Source of the DNA: Dendrolimus kikuchii
Lineage: Eukaryota; Arthropoda; Insecta; Lepidoptera; Lasiocampidae
Assembly (NCBI GenBank): GCA_019925095.2
Contig: CM034408.1
Span: 3,969,001 to 4,033,000, forward strand
DNA length: 64,000 bases
Direction: 5' to 3'
Shown: in pieces, positions 20,795-31,810 of the stretch
How positions within the stretch are numbered: position 1 is the first letter of the stretch
Layout: each line of letters begins with the position of its first letter
The notes under the pieces: generated by a model
Told to the model about the DNA's origin: nothing
Database searches by the model: none
What the model saw: the letters and a program-made list of their open reading frames with translations, nothing else
Program-made: the position numbers and the translations under genes

Positions 20795-20890
20795 GAGCAG
20801 GAGGCTGGTTCGTATTTAGGCAACGAATCAACAGTGACATATAGCGTAAGGCAGCCAGCTGTCTAGGTGCGGTTCCTTTTGGCAGTGATT
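20795..20890 (+). mobile_element. GPWGP-type retroelement fragment
   Basis: GAGGCTGGTTCGTATTTAGG, CAACGAATCAACAGTG, CAGCCAGCTGTCTAGGTGCG translate to an AGWFVFRQRINS-stop-KAASCLGAVPFGSD-like peptide, matching AGLYFAQRISISIQRGDAAS of the copy at 45336-45690. Confidence 0.6.
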
Positions 20891-21449
20891 TGTTATATTA
20901 ATTTATTTATAACTTTTTTAATTAGTTTATTTTGTTAATATTCCATTATATGTGTTAAATCAAATAATTACCGAAACGGAAATCAGACTGCAGTCAATCG
21001 ATATGTGCGAGCGCATCTCTCACGGCGGCGGCACAAAAGCAGGTGTATTTTGTGTAAATTATCATCTGTATGCGATATGGATGATAATGTTACTGATATG
21101 TATCTCATTATCATATACAACATTAATATTCAAATGTATGAAACGAAATGATGAGTATGTGTTATGAAATTTTAAACTTGTGGTGCTTTTAATAAAGGAA
21201 TGTTTTGACAGTAAGGGCCGATATTTCAATCACCAGATGAAAGTTATTCTCTAGAATAAAACACGGGAAAATTTTAAATAACACTTGTATGAATAAAACA
21301 GTTGAATTGTTTCACTTTTGAATTTAGCCAGGTTGAATCAATCAAACAGGTTGGTCAATAATTATATGTAGGTTATTCGATATTATGATTTTAACATGGC
21401 GCAAAAATATTTTGATGAGGTATTTAAATATAAATTAAATTAGTAAATA
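20891..21449. other. AT-rich spacer; possible decayed MITE
   Basis: AGGGCCGATATTTCAATCACC near 21215 resembles the left end of the MITE at 56707-56858 (AGGGCCGGTTTTTCAATCAT), but no matching right end is clear. No gene. Confidence 0.4.
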
Positions 21450-21720
21450 CTAGAAATTTCACCGCGGCTGCGCCGCGTGAAAAACCATGGATGGTGATAG
21501 CTCTATGTTAGGTACTAACATAAAAATTTAATTAAGTGTTTTATATATAAAACCTTCAATACTTTTAGTTACTTGTCGAATTCACCACAATTACAAAGAA
21601 ACTAAGTCAATATAGTTTAGAAAATTTCATACCAAAGCACAAAGACAAAGTCGCAGCCAACCTGATTTGAAGTACCTAATACATGAATGACATGTGGGCA
21701 ATCTGACAACGTATTTATTA
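21450..21720 (-). mobile_element. Helitron-like fragment, 3' end at left
   Basis: Host A then CTAG at 21450-21453, followed by AAATTTCACCGCGGCTGCGC, the reversed 3' terminus of a Helitron-like element. A second, different Helitron-like end (CTGATGCCCGCGACTTCGTC) begins at about 21731, so the 5' boundary is somewhere before that. Confidence 0.55.
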
Positions 21721-21725
21721 TTGAA

Positions 21726-22032
21726 CTAACTGATGCCCGCGACTTCGTCCGCGTCACGATCGCGATGTAGAATACTATCAGCGCCATCTATTTCACTTCT
21801 TACATCCCCCTGATTCGGTTTTTAGCATTTTTTTTTCATTGTACAGAAATTCGATCTCTATCGTTTTATTATATGTATATATATTACACGTTGCAATTGC
21901 AACGCCATCTATTTTGCTAATCTATTTTAATAACCTAATAATCTAAATTCTAAAAATTGCAATTTCGGTATCTCCTGGTCCGAATTATCCCTCTTGATTT
22001 TTTCACATTTTTAAACGCATTATATAAACTCA

Positions 22033-22035
<3 letters not shown>
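21726..22035 (-). mobile_element. Helitron-like fragment (GATGCCCGCGACTTCG type)
   Basis: AACTAACTGATGCCCGCGAC and TTCGTCCGCGTCACG open the element, followed by CTTCTTACATCCCCCTGATTC and TTTTTCATTGTACAGAAATTC, the same order as at 44254-44603 and 53615-53915. Confidence 0.65.

Positions 22036-22119
<84 letters not shown>
22036..22119. repeat. (AT)n microsatellite, about 84 bp
   Basis: Uninterrupted AT dinucleotide run of about 42 units. Expected to be length-polymorphic and able to extrude cruciforms. Confidence 0.97.
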
Positions 22120-22122
<3 letters not shown>

Positions 22123-22539
22123 ATAGTATAGATATAAAAGATTTTAAATCAAGTACCTAACTAGAAAGTCAAGTAAAAGAATATTGAATTGTATAAAAAA
22201 TAAATTGATAAAAATAAACGCGTCGTGTATTCAAAAATAGAATCATAAAGCTATTCTTATTCTTACACACAAAACCGTAAATCGGAATGGAGTCACCACC
22301 GCGCCGGCCATACATTGCCCGAGCAAAATGCAGGTAACCGCAGTGTCAATATTTGTGAATTACCGCCACGAGTCTACAAACAGTGCGACATAGGATTGTG
22401 TTAGGGTTGCCAAAAGCTATATGTGCACAGTTTATTTTAAATAGGACGGTATTCACACAGACACACACCCCCACACACACACACACAGAAATATATATAT
22501 ATATATAAGTATAATAATACTTTTATATGTAAGTATAAT
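22120..22539. other. No gene; CA/TA microsatellites
   Basis: Short (CA)n and (TA)n runs at 22460-22507. No coding signal. Confidence 0.45.
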
Positions 22540-22571
22540 AATAACAGCCCATAAATGTTCCCACTGCTGGG

Positions 22572-22893
22572 CTCGGGCCTTTTTTTTATTTTTTATTGCA
22601 GGAGCTCAGCAGACAGGCAGATGGCCCACTTGATGGAAAGCGGTTACCATCGCCTATGGACATTTGCAACACCAAAGGTGCTACAAATGCGCTGCTGCTC
22701 TCTTAAGGGAGACTGGAACCTGGTTACTAATGCCGGAACACAACTCAAGGTTGTTGGCGACATACTTTAGACCAGGGGTGGTAGCCATCCAGTCGGGCAA
22801 ATGGCCTACCACCTGGCTGTGGGTTGTTAAGTCGCCTCTTACGACAGGCCGCCCGGCCGCAGGAAACTGTATTCTTTCTCCGTTCCTGCACGG
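22572..22893 (-). mobile_element. R310 copy nested in SINE-B (7 bp TSD)
   Basis: Full-length reversed R310 starting from a T-rich run then GCAGGAGCTCAGCAGACAGG and ending CTCCGTTCCTGCA. The host word CGGGCCT is present on both sides, which marks the target duplication. The copy is close to the family type and therefore younger than its SINE-B host. Confidence 0.88.
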
Positions 22894-23010
22894 GCCTCCC
22901 ATTATAAGAGAACGGACAGTATACCCGCTACACTTGTCAGGTCTGTCACATTGGTTATCTCGATATGCAGGTTGCATCACGATATTTTCCTTCACCGCAG
23001 TTAGCACGTG

Positions 23011-23092
23011 AAATATTATTTTAGCAAAATTTATTGTTGATTTTATAATTAAAATTTATATTCATTTTAAACTAACTAAAACTATATATACT
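23011..23092. mobile_element. AT-rich insertion in SINE-B
   Basis: 82 bp of AT-rich sequence lies between TTAGCACGTG and GTAATTG, which are contiguous at 8915-9060. No terminal structure is obvious. Confidence 0.55.
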
Positions 23093-23494
23093 GGTAATTG
23101 TAACAATAACATGCACTTTAGGTCTGATAACTGTCTAACTGGTGCATGCGTTCTGGCCAGGATGGAACCCGCGCTATTTCAGTTTGGGCCGCGTGCGCTA
23201 GCCTAATGGTAGTGTAATCGCTACCACGACTTTTATATGATTAAAATTAATAATCATTCCGTAATGAAGTTTATGATCACGCTACAAATTAGATTTTATG
23301 GATGTATCACCCATACCGTCCTATTTGAAATAGACTTTAGTATATGCTATCATGCAATTTAAATTGTCAATAGAGGAGCCGAAAGACTCAAATAATATAA
23401 TTTGTATAGTCTTACAACAACTTGCGACGTCATAAGTTTGTAAAAGTAAAAATAAGTCAGAAATCTCATTAATTATTGTTTAACTTTTACTATT

Positions 23495-23862
23495 TTTTCA
23501 ACACACTTGCTCATAAAGTGGCTCTATGGTCACCGCAATTAGGCACAGAATGACACCCATTATCAAACTGTGAGTAAAAAACATTATAACTCACTAGTGA
23601 GTTATAGATATTTTTTTTTTAATTTTATTGGTTGAGTTGCTTTGTTCTTAAAAAAGTTTTTATTCAAAAAAAATCGTTCGTGTTCTATAGAACAAATAAA
23701 TTAATGTTCCTATTGCTTGCTCATTTCATGCAACTTCTTATTTAAATAGATAATTTTAGCTCGTACGTGTTTAATAAATAAAACTTTCACTCGTATATAA
23801 CTTTTTTTATCTACTAAATAAAATGAGTTTTTGTTGTTATTTTATTCACAAGTGTGTTGAAA
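23495..23862. repeat. Inverted-repeat bounded element (possible MITE)
   Basis: TTTTTTCAACACACTTG at about 23495-23511 is mirrored by CAAGTGTGTTGAAAAA at about 23851-23866, enclosing some 340 bp of AT-rich DNA that includes the palindrome AACTCACTAGTGAGTT near 23588. No transposase. It could equally be part of a larger unit extending to the palindromic segment at 23870-23980. Confidence 0.55.
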
Positions 23863-23869
23863 AACGTCG

Positions 23870-23985
23870 TATGATACACGTGTGTATTGATGATTACCCT
23901 CCTCGGCTCTCTTAAGACCCTCGCCTACGGCTCGAGTCTCAATGGCGCCTCGGCGGTAATCACCAATGTTACACACTAGTACCAT
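23870..23985. repeat. GC-richer palindromic repeat segment
   Basis: GATGATTACCCTCCTCGGC and GCCTCGGCGGTAATCACC are imperfect inverted copies around CCTCGCCTACGGCTCGAGTC. I recognise this as a dispersed lepidopteran sequence, but its class is unknown to me. Confidence 0.5.
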
Positions 23986-24194
23986 AATGTACTGTTCTGC
24001 TATGTCACGGACATGAAGACTGCCGCGGACGCGTTAAGTCCTTCGGTGTTTCCGCATATTTAAAAGCTATATTATTATACAGTTTCATTAAAATCCATTG
24101 CCTAGATTTTGCAAGAAATAATAACAAATATAAAGTAAACTACCATTGTTGGCAACCCTGAATGTTTGGCATCCTACTAATTTATTCAAAACAT

Positions 24195-24345
24195 GCGATG
24201 TGTGGATGTCTGGTTACTCTATCACATCAGAACGGCTGAATGGATCTGCATGAAATCTGACACAGATGATACTTTTTATCCTGAAAGTATGTACTGTTCC
24301 CGTAGGATAACATTAACACCAGCGAAGCCGCAGACCAAAACTAGT
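24195..24345 (+). mobile_element. Helitron-like fragment ending CTAGT
   Basis: CATCAGAACGGCTGAATGG and ATCTGCATGAAATCTGACAC are the subterminal module; the 3' end is AGCGAAGCCGCAGACCAAAA then CTAGT (24341-24345). Confidence 0.55.
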
Positions 24346-25395
24346 CTTGAAAAAATTACAGGGTGCGAAGTTGGGTGCCAATAATGGTATAATTTTACAT
24401 ACATTATTAGGATTCTATCTGACAACCCTATACACAGTTCAACGTACTTGTTGCATAAGCAACCTGCGTCAAAACTCGATCAAGGTGATACTTTTATGGC
24501 TGCAATTCTGACGTATATCACAAAAACAAGCCCATGCAATTTTGTGACCTGTTTTCTAAGTCATAAAATCTGGATTTGTTTGTATGATGATTATCAACTG
24601 TTGATGATCGTAACCACATTTGCCATATAACATACATTTATGTTCCTTTCATGATAATTTAGGTATGGATTATCTTACGTACTTTTAGGTGTAAATTATA
24701 GTATCAAATGTAAAGCAGAGCTGTTATAGATTACAAATTTTTGTAACCAAATTCATCCCATTATAGTCTATACAGAGAAATAAAAGGGTTTCGTTTATAA
24801 TGTCAAAATAAAGGCTTTTAACAAAATGCATATGAAAGTATATGCGGTAGGTACTTATATCAAAAAACAATTTTTAAAACTTTTGTCTCTATCTGGTTGT
24901 TCCGGCTATTGAATAATTGAAAATGTACTTATTAGCTACCGTAAGTAAAAACAAAAGAGAGAGAAAAGAAGAAGAAGAAAGGGAGACCTGACCAGAACGC
25001 AGAACCGGAGCCAAGACCACACCGATTGCCTACGACCAGCCGCAAGGAAGACGCTAATTGTCAGAAATACTTGATATAATGTGTTAAACACTTCTTTAAG
25101 TATTCATTTATTGTGGACTGTAATTATTTTAATTATAAAAGAAAACTGCACGTGCGTAATATATGACGATTTTAATAATAACGCGGGAAAAAACAAAAGA
25201 ACTTATATGTTCTAAATTTAAACATTTAGTATGTTTGGTGGCCAGTACCATGCAACACCAAAATAATAAAAACTTTTTGTTGGAGATTCCAACATAATGG
25301 TTTACTTGTTTTACAAACAGTCAAGGATCTTTTGTTGCCGCTATCTATTAAGTAGAAATCGTGCTTGAGGCAATAGTGTTCGCCGATACCGCGGG
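24346..25395. other. No gene; about 1 kb AT-rich spacer
   Basis: A purine tract (AGAGAGAGAAAAGAAGAAG, 24955-24985) is the only notable feature. Confidence 0.45.
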
Positions 25396-25795
25396 GGGCC
25401 TTTAGCTTGCTAGGAGAGCAAAGGACCTTCTACCCCCGCACAACGAAGTGGAGTGTGTTCTCCCAGGGCACACTCCAGGCACTTTATTGCGCTGGATCGG
25501 CTGGGCGTAACTATGTTCTAAATCTCAGCCTTTCCAACACATTCAAAGCGCAGGGTCGTCAGGGAGGAGGGGGTTTTTAGTGGGTATTGGGGTTGCTCGC
25601 CCGTGCAGCAACGCTCGGAGTCTTCCACACTATTCTGTGACGTCGATCGCGGACGGAGCGCTGCCAAGAGCATACTATTGCTGCAGTGTTATCGCCCCCG
25701 ACCGACGCATGTCGTTCCCCTAGCAACGACCCAGTTTGTGCGTAAATCGGTTAAGCATTTTCCCTCGCCTCAAAACAAAAAAAAAAATTGTGTTC
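25396..25795. repeat. GC-rich repeat fragments
   Basis: Contains GGGGGCCTTTAGCTTGCTAG, CTCCCAGGGCACACTCCAGG and GGGTTTTTAGTGGGTATTGG. The last word is the plus-strand form of the TTTTAGTGGG motif found in the 4608-4847 insert and at 27515 and 40035, and suggests a LINE 3' UTR. No intact frame. Confidence 0.45.
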
Positions 25796-26160
25796 GCCGA
25801 TTTTGAAGAGACAGTAATAGCAGAATTGGACCCCAGGTCTCAGGACATTATGGAGTTAGTTAATTAAAAATAATAACTTACTGCAAATAAAATTAAGATT
25901 TCGTAAAATTCCACACAATTCGTGTTAGACTTATTTTGGGATAGCCATAAATTTATTTTCGGCTTTGTCAAGGTTATGACTGTTTTATAGTCCTTTTCTC
26001 AGTATATTTTCAGCGTCAATACACAATATTTATTGGCATTATTAAATTTGTCAACGGGGGGCGATTCTGTTAGTGTATGGATTTTTAAATTATAAGTTAA
26101 GTTGTTCAGAAGACAAATTGGTTGCGAAAAAGAACACTGTTTAAAATCGTTTATTCAAAG
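25796..26160. other. No gene seen
   Basis: AT-rich spacer. Confidence 0.4.
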
Positions 26161-26226
26161 CATCAGCTCATAAACGTCCCACTGTTGGGCTTGAGTCCCA
26201 TTGGATTCAACAGCATTTAACCACAA
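26161..26226 (-). mobile_element. SINE-B 3' end fragment
   Basis: CATCAGCTCATAAACGTCCC and CACTGTTGGGCTTGAGTCCC are the reversed 3' module of SINE-B. Confidence 0.55.
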
Positions 26227-26550
26227 TATTTTTTAAGGACTCCGGTGGTTCGGGCATGTGGAAAGAATGCATGATGAAAGAATGACTAAACAGATATACA
26301 ATGCAAAAGTGGATGGATGCAGAAGTCGTGGAAGGCCACGACACACCTTCCATGATCAAATTGATCGTGTACTAGCAGAAGGTGATGTCAGGAGCCTTAA
26401 GAACAGACGAGCTTGCATGACAAGAGTTATGAATGTCAAAGAGGCAAGTGAGGTGTGTAAGAATAAGCCTAAATGGGACTCTGTTGTTCGTGCCTACCCC
26501 GCAAGGCAACTGGCGTGAAGTTATGTATGTATGTATGTATTTTTTAAGGA
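26227..26550 (+). mobile_element. LINE-T 3' fragment (13 bp TSD)
   Basis: Body 26240-26537, from CTCCGGTGGTTCGGGCATG (RWFGHVERM) to the stop and tail; the last residues read PARQLA. TSD TATTTTTTAAGGA at 26227-26239 and 26538-26550, perfect. Subfamily 1. The next LINE on the right, in opposite orientation, starts immediately. Confidence 0.93.
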
Positions 26551-26930
26551 ACTTACTTACTCCGTTGGCTCAGCGACCCAAAGTGGGTCTTGGCCTCCGC
26601 AACGAAAGCATGCCATTTTTCTCTGTCCTGCGCAGGTTCTTGCCAATTATTGGCTCATAGCTCCGACAGGTCAGCCTCCACTGTTTTTCCAGCGATATTT
26701 GGGACGCCGACCTACCGGACATCCCAAATATGCTTTCCTCACGCTGCGACTCTCCCATCCGTTCCACGTGACGAAGCGTAGAACGTATTTATTTCTTTAT
26801 TCGTACGAGTTTTATTTCTCCTATTATGTTAGACTCGGCCTCGAGATTCTCAATTTCGAAGTTGGTTCGGACCCTCGAGCTACTATCCTGTCTCTTTGTT
26901 GGATTGTTTTAAAGTAAAATAAGCCATATG
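26549..26930 (-). mobile_element. SLSQRSK-type LINE 3' fragment
   Basis: Minus strand: GRSASQISLEKQWRLTCRSY, then in a shifted frame a LRANNW..PAQDREKWHAFVAEA-like stretch and KTHFGSLSQRSK-stop, with a GTAAGTAAG tail. This is the C-terminal end of a LINE lineage separate from LINE-T (tail AAGT rather than TATG). One frameshift at least. It shares an upstream block (GGAGAAATAAAACTCG and flanks) with the copy at 35470-36006. Confidence 0.75.
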
Positions 26931-27118
26931 AGTACCTATGACTATAATATTTTTAAATTTAAAAACATGCTTGGTTCCTGGGTTGCAATCTATCAACAAT
27001 GAGAATGTAATCTCCATTAATACCATATATATAGTAATACCATTTTTTTTCTACTATTATTCCGTCGCGACGATATCGAGCAGATATTGTGGATTTAGTT
27101 GAATAAGAATTTTTAACA

Positions 27119-27428
27119 ATTTTTTTTGCAGGATATCAGCTGACAGGCTTATGGCCCACTTGATAGAAAGCGGTTACCATCGCCTATGAACATTTGCAAC
27201 ACCAAAGTTGCTACAAATGCGCTGCTGCTCTCTTAAGGGAAACTGGAACCTGGTCACTAATGCCGGAACACAACTCGAATGTTGTTATGGCGACATACTT
27301 TAGATCAGGGGTGGTAGCCATCCAGTCGGGCAAATGCCTTACCACCTGGCTGTGGGTTGTTAAGTCGCCTCTTACGACAGGCCGCCCGGCCGCAGGAAAT
27401 TGTATACTTTCTCCGTTCCTGCACAGAT
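27119..27428 (-). mobile_element. R310 copy, full length
   Basis: T-rich start then GCAGGATATCAGCTGACAGG; ends CTCCGTTCCTGCACAGAT. Small changes only (CTCGAATGTTGTTATGGC). Fairly young. Confidence 0.88.
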
Positions 27429-27440
27429 AAAACAACAATA

Positions 27441-27660
27441 TCCCAATGGAATCATACTTTGAATGTCTTCACACCAAGAGTTCCAGAAGAAGTACTGTTG
27501 CCACCCAAGTTGGGAATACCCACTAAAATCTCTCGGATTTCCGTCCTTCGCCTCTATGCCATTGATACAGTAAGGACAAGGTATATGGCCTTGCCATTTC
27601 TCAGGCCCTGACAGGCGGCGGCCTATCAGCCTCATCTGCTGCCGGGAGAGGGATTAAAAT
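27441..27660 (-). repeat. Retroelement 3'-UTR-like fragment
   Basis: On the minus strand it contains GAGATTTTAGTGGGTATTCC, the TTTTAGTGGG word found at three other places. The overlapping minus frame (to 27372) has cysteine pairs (CPYC, CC-IC), but it crosses into R310 and is not a credible protein. Confidence 0.4.
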
Positions 27661-28254
27661 CCCCAAAAAAAGCTCGATAAAGGAATTACAACGTCGAATA
27701 CACAATTTCAATACAATCGATCCTTTTAGTCCTTTAAGTGGATTAAACAAATATATTAGGATAACGCACCCGGTGTGTATTTATCATAATTATATTGATT
27801 TATAGTTTTCTACTTAATCATTCTGTGGCACGCAATGGGGTGAACAATCAATTCCTTATGAATCAGAAAAGTCGGGTTTCATGTGGATTTTATTAGGTTG
27901 TTATAAAGTCAAATATTTTAATTATACACGCAGTTTTGTCATGCAATGAATGCGTTTAAAATTAAGTATAAATTTTTTACAGACTCTAAATTATTTTTTG
28001 CCTTTTATAGTCTATAATTACAGGAGACATGGCGTTTTTACGATTTCTTGCGGTGTTGTCAGGTGAAAAATTGTGTGCATATTTTATAGCGATGATTGTA
28101 TTTTTTAAGATGCTCCTAAGTTCATCTCAGATCTCTAAACAATATCTATGCCAGATTACACCCAAATTCTAAAGTTTATATTGAAATTTAGTTCTATAGG
28201 AAAACATATTTTGAAGATTATACAGTCATATTAATAAAAATTTAAGTTTACTTC
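27661..28254. other. No gene seen
   Basis: AT-rich spacer. Confidence 0.4.
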
Positions 28255-28620
28255 TTGTTAACGCCGACCTATTTGATCACCGCCTCTTTCATACCTTTTT
28301 TCTTTCGCCGCATCTGTCACTATGCAATGTCACATAGTCTACGTCCGACTCCGCACAAACCTCGCAGCGTTTTGTGTTTTGTGCCGCATATTACACCCGC
28401 TTTCATCAACCCGCGCGCAGAAAGGTGCCCGCCCACTGCACCGTTTCTGCTGGTCCACTATCAAAGGAACCGCAAGACGAGAAGTCCTTTCCATCTCCTT
28501 TATCCCCGCTCCCGCCCGCGCCAACGCTTCCTAATTTGAGTACGTCGCCTCGCAACGTGTTACTACTTTGAGAAGAAGTGGCAAGAAACTGCTCAAAAAC
28601 CAGTCCAGCTAAAAATGTAT
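28255..28620. other. GC-richer block, no credible gene
   Basis: GC-rich relative to flanks, with overlapping open frames on both strands (28255-28539 plus, 28406-28942 minus). None shows a motif; the minus frame extends into plain AT-rich DNA. GAGAAGAAGTGGCAAGAAAC at about 28570-28590 is the reversed CTTGCCGCTTCTTCTC word of the repeats at 39400 and 63620, so the right edge is repeat-derived. Confidence 0.4.
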
Positions 28621-29277
28621 TTACATTTTGTCTTGCCTCAGGCTGTTTTGCTGGTTGTTTTCTTAAGATTAATATAGATTCAGAATTTAAGCTGTGAAAG
28701 CTATACCAATAGACAGAAATACTTTCGCATTTGTATTGGTATAGATAATTTGATACAAGATATAACAAACTGAAAGTCTTTGCCAAAATCGTAGCATCTG
28801 GAGATCCATAGGCTGCCAAACTTTTAGAAACAAGCCCATATAGTGTATAAATTAAATTAGTCTGCTTTATTATATACGAATCGAAACTTAAGTATTTAAT
28901 TTTGTATTTCATCCACAGTTCTATAACCTTGTCATAAATCATTCAATCATCAATTTAACATAAAGATATTTAATATTCTTCTATAATGAAATAATTAAAA
29001 TTATATTTTTAATATTTACATATAAATACTATGTTCTTATTGTAGAAAGCTCACTATTAACGATGCCATTTTATAGATATCAATTAATATAATAGAAAAC
29101 ATTGGATTATTTTCCTAGTTAAGGCATAGGGTTGACACCTAAGCTACAGTTAAATACAGATCTGTAAATAATCGAATGAAATAATTATAGCATTTTCAGA
29201 AGCTAAGTAATAATATATCTGAACTGCTGATATTTTTAATATACACCATGTAAGAAAGAAAGCAAAAGACTATATAT
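28621..29277. other. No gene seen
   Basis: AT-rich spacer. Confidence 0.4.
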
Positions 29278-29586
29278 TTTTTATTATGCATTGCATGAGT
29301 TCAGCATATAGGCAGATGGCCCACTTAATGGAAAGCGGTTACCATCGCCTATGAACATTTGTAACTAAAGGTGCTACCAATATACTGCCGCTCTCTAAAG
29401 GGAGACTGGAACCTGACCATTAATGCTGGAACACAACTCAAGGTTGTTATAGTTTACTCTAGACCAGGGGTGGTAGCCACCCAGACGGGCAAATGCCCTA
29501 CCACCTGGCTGTGGGTTGTTTTGTCGCCTCTAACGACAGGCCGCCCGGCCGCAAGAGTTAATATGCCTTCTCCGTTCCTGCACGGA
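29278..29586 (-). mobile_element. R310 copy, diverged
   Basis: Start TTGCATGAGTTCAGCATATAG, end CTCCGTTCCTGCACGGAT. The internal CTAACGACAGGCCGCC is slightly altered. It forms an inverted pair with 29852-30146. Confidence 0.85.
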
Positions 29587-29851
29587 TGAATATATTTGAA
29601 GAAATAGCGACTTTCATATATCGCATACCTACAAATTTTCAATACCAAAGATGTTGTCAATGTGCTGCTACCCAGGAAAAAATTAATGACACCTTTTAAA
29701 ACAAAGCCCCGATCATGACCAAAAAATTTAATGTAGGTAAAAATCAAAATCAATTATAAAATATATTTATGCTGAATTTTATATTGTAACTTTAATTTTA
29801 ATTTGTATGTTACTTCTTTACAAGTTTTGAACAAGCTATCATGAAGTCATC

Positions 29852-30146
29852 ATCTGTGTAGGAACGGAGAAAGAATACAATTTCCTGCGGCCGGGCGGCC
29901 TGTCGTAAGAGGCGACAAAACAACCCACAGTCAGGTGGTAGGGCATTTGCCCGAATGGATGGCTACCAGCCCTGGTCTACAGTATGTCGCCATAACAACC
30001 TTGAGTTGTGTTCCGGCATTAGTGACCAGGTTCCAGTCTCCCTTAAGAGAGCAGCAGTGCATTTGTAGCACCTTTGGTGTTGCAAATGTCTATAGGCCGT
30101 CTGCCTGTCTGCTGAACTCCTGCAATTAAAAAAAAATTAAAAAAGT
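29852..30146 (+). mobile_element. R310 copy with small internal deletion
   Basis: Start ATCTGTGTAGGAACGGAG; near the 3' end AATGTCTATAGGCCGTCTGC shows loss of the GATGGTAACCGCTTTCCATC module. Ends CTGCAATTAAAAAAAAATTA. Confidence 0.87.
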
Positions 30147-30202
30147 CTGTTTTACATGTTTCATTATAATAAAAATAATAATTAAAACAAAAAAAGTACT
30201 TA

Positions 30203-30375
30203 AAGTTATCATCATCATCCGAGCGTTAAATCCTGGTTGCGTTCGGAGCGTTCACTCTGACGCCCAGGGTCCGCTTTCCTACTTTTTCTACTCCACTTCG
30301 CGCGGTCTTCAACATACCCCGTTTTGAGGCCACTGGCACGCATGTCATCCTTAGACATTTGTTCCGCACATAAAA
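30203..30375 (-). mobile_element. RKADPG-type LINE C-terminal end
   Basis: Minus-strand frame AEQMSKDDMRASGLKTGYVE, DRAKWSRKSRKADPGRQSER, SERNQDLTLG-stop-stop, followed by a GATGATGAT tail. The DRxxW...RKADP signature is that of LINE C-termini of RTE-like elements. About 55 codons remain, in frame; no upstream domain. Confidence 0.78.
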
Positions 30376-30606
30376 AGTACTTAAAGTAATAATAAGGAAA
30401 TTTATTTTCGTTTGCTAACCCTAAAAACCAGAGGTTAAGTCTCCCCTTGATTCGGCCATACGGTGAGGGTATTTCAAATTAATGTGAACAAATTGAACAG
30501 GAGTACACATTTTATATATGGAATTAAAGGTTTTATTACCAAACTATTTGAATCATAAAATACCAATATACGTAATAATTTAAATTAATTGATGGTATAT
30601 TATTAT
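30376..30606. other. No gene seen
   Basis: AT-rich spacer. Confidence 0.4.
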
Positions 30607-30992
30607 TTAATACCGAATACCGAAGTAAGAAAGTCAGTTGGTCTGAAAGAGAGTGTCGGGGTGAAGGTAAGGAAAGGAATGCTCCGGTGGTTCGGACATG
30701 TAGAAAGAATGCATGATGAAAGAATGAATAAACAGATATACAATGCAAAAGTGGATGGATGCAGAAGTCGTGGAAGGCCACGACACACTTTCCATGATCA
30801 AATTGATCGTGTACTAGCAGAAGGTGATGTTAGGAGCCTTAAGAACAGACGAGCGTGCATGACAAGAGTTATGAATGTCAAAGAAGCAAGTGAGGTGTGT
30901 AAGAATAAGCCTAAATGGCGCTCTGTTGTTCGTGCCTACCCCGCAAGGGAACTGGCGTGAAGCTATGTATGTATGTATGTATGTATTTACGT
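30607..30992 (+). mobile_element. LINE-T 3' fragment, about 380 bp
   Basis: Enters at NTEVRKSVGLKESVGVKVRK and is open to AYPARELA-stop, with a long (TATG) tail. Flanks share only TATTTA (6 bp), so the TSD is weak or mutated. Subfamily 2. Confidence 0.9.
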
Positions 30993-31225
30993 AGTAAAGT
31001 GATGCTGTAATTATTATCTTGGTTAAGGATTGCTGGGCCAGCTAAATCGCTGTTTCCACGCTTTCACTGAATATCGGCATGAAACAGTTAGTCTCAAGGC
31101 TAATCGTGTTTCGTACGATGAGTAAGAGTTCTGTTAGCCCACTTTCCCTTCCTCTTATCCTATCTTCCCTATCTCATCCCCTATTCCATTCTTCCTGTCT
31201 GAACCCCGTTATCCCATTTCAAATG

Positions 31226-31320
31226 CTGGCAATACGTTGCCCCTGGTGTTGCAAACGTCTTTCTTTCACTTTCCATTAAGTGGGCCGTCTGTTTCTTTGC
31301 ACGCTTCGATATTAAAAAAA
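31226..31320 (+). mobile_element. Short R310-related 3' module
   Basis: CCCCTGGTGTTGCAAACGTC, CACTTTCCATTAAGTGGGCC, GTCTGTTTCTTTGCACGC then TTAAAAAAAC. It matches the last 90 bp of R310 but has a different 5' context (GCTGGCAATACG), like the elements at 52320, 54295 and 58612. Confidence 0.65.
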
Positions 31321-31360
31321 CGATTAGTATTTCTAATACGAGTATGATTTTGTCTAGATG

Positions 31361-31810
31361 AGAGATTCCCAAAGTGGTCGATATCGACCCCCAGGGGTCG
31401 ACATAAACGATAACTGATTTTGGGGGTCGATGAGGTCGAAAAATTGACCCCCTATTAATTGACACAAGTACTTTCAAGATACTATATATGTTGTGTTACG
31501 TATATAATCAATTTTTTCACCAAAAAATAATTACCTACTTAAGTATTTTTACGTAATTGTTATTAATAATTATTAATTACACTTGATATTTACTGAATTT
31601 TATGTAAATTTATTGTGTGAAATTTTGATGAGAAAATAATGTCAAGTTTACTTCACTTAACCAACCGCACAATTTTTAAATTATTAAGTGTTTTGTTTCA
31701 ATACGAAAAAAGCTAGAGATAGGATTTTTAAAGTAATATGGCTATGGGGGTCTGAGGTGTCAGTTCATTTTGGAAAAGGGTCTCTTGCGCAAAATAGTTT
31801 GGGACTACCG
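31361..31810. mobile_element. hAT-like MITE, diverged
   Basis: Left end AGAGATTCCCAAAGTGGTCG and right end AGTTTGGGACTACCG are imperfect inverted repeats (TTCCCAAA / TTTGGGAC). Subterminal GATATCGACCCCCAGGGGTC and GGGGGTCGATGAGG are typical of hAT elements. No transposase and no clear 8 bp TSD. Confidence 0.65.

Larger units (their letters stand above)
22540..23226 (-). mobile_element. SINE-B copy split by R310 and an AT-rich insert
   Basis: The plus strand shows reversed SINE-B modules: TAACAGCCCATAAATGTTCC then CACTGCTGGGCTCGGGCCT (22540-22575). They resume CGGGCCTCCCATTATAAG (22890), then TGCAGGTTGCATCACG, TTTTCCTTCACC, TTAGCACGTG, a break at 23011-23092, then GTAATTGTAACAATAAC. The tRNA-like head is at the right end (minus strand TTAGGCTAGCGCACGCGG and B-box GCGGGTTCCATCC). 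An excellent case of stepwise nesting. Confidence 0.8.

Noticed and set aside
28406..28942. 178-codon minus-strand open frame, the longest not clearly retroelement-like except for LINE-T
   Set aside because: No motif, half lies in plain AT-rich DNA, and the other half overlaps repeat words and competing frames on the opposite strand.
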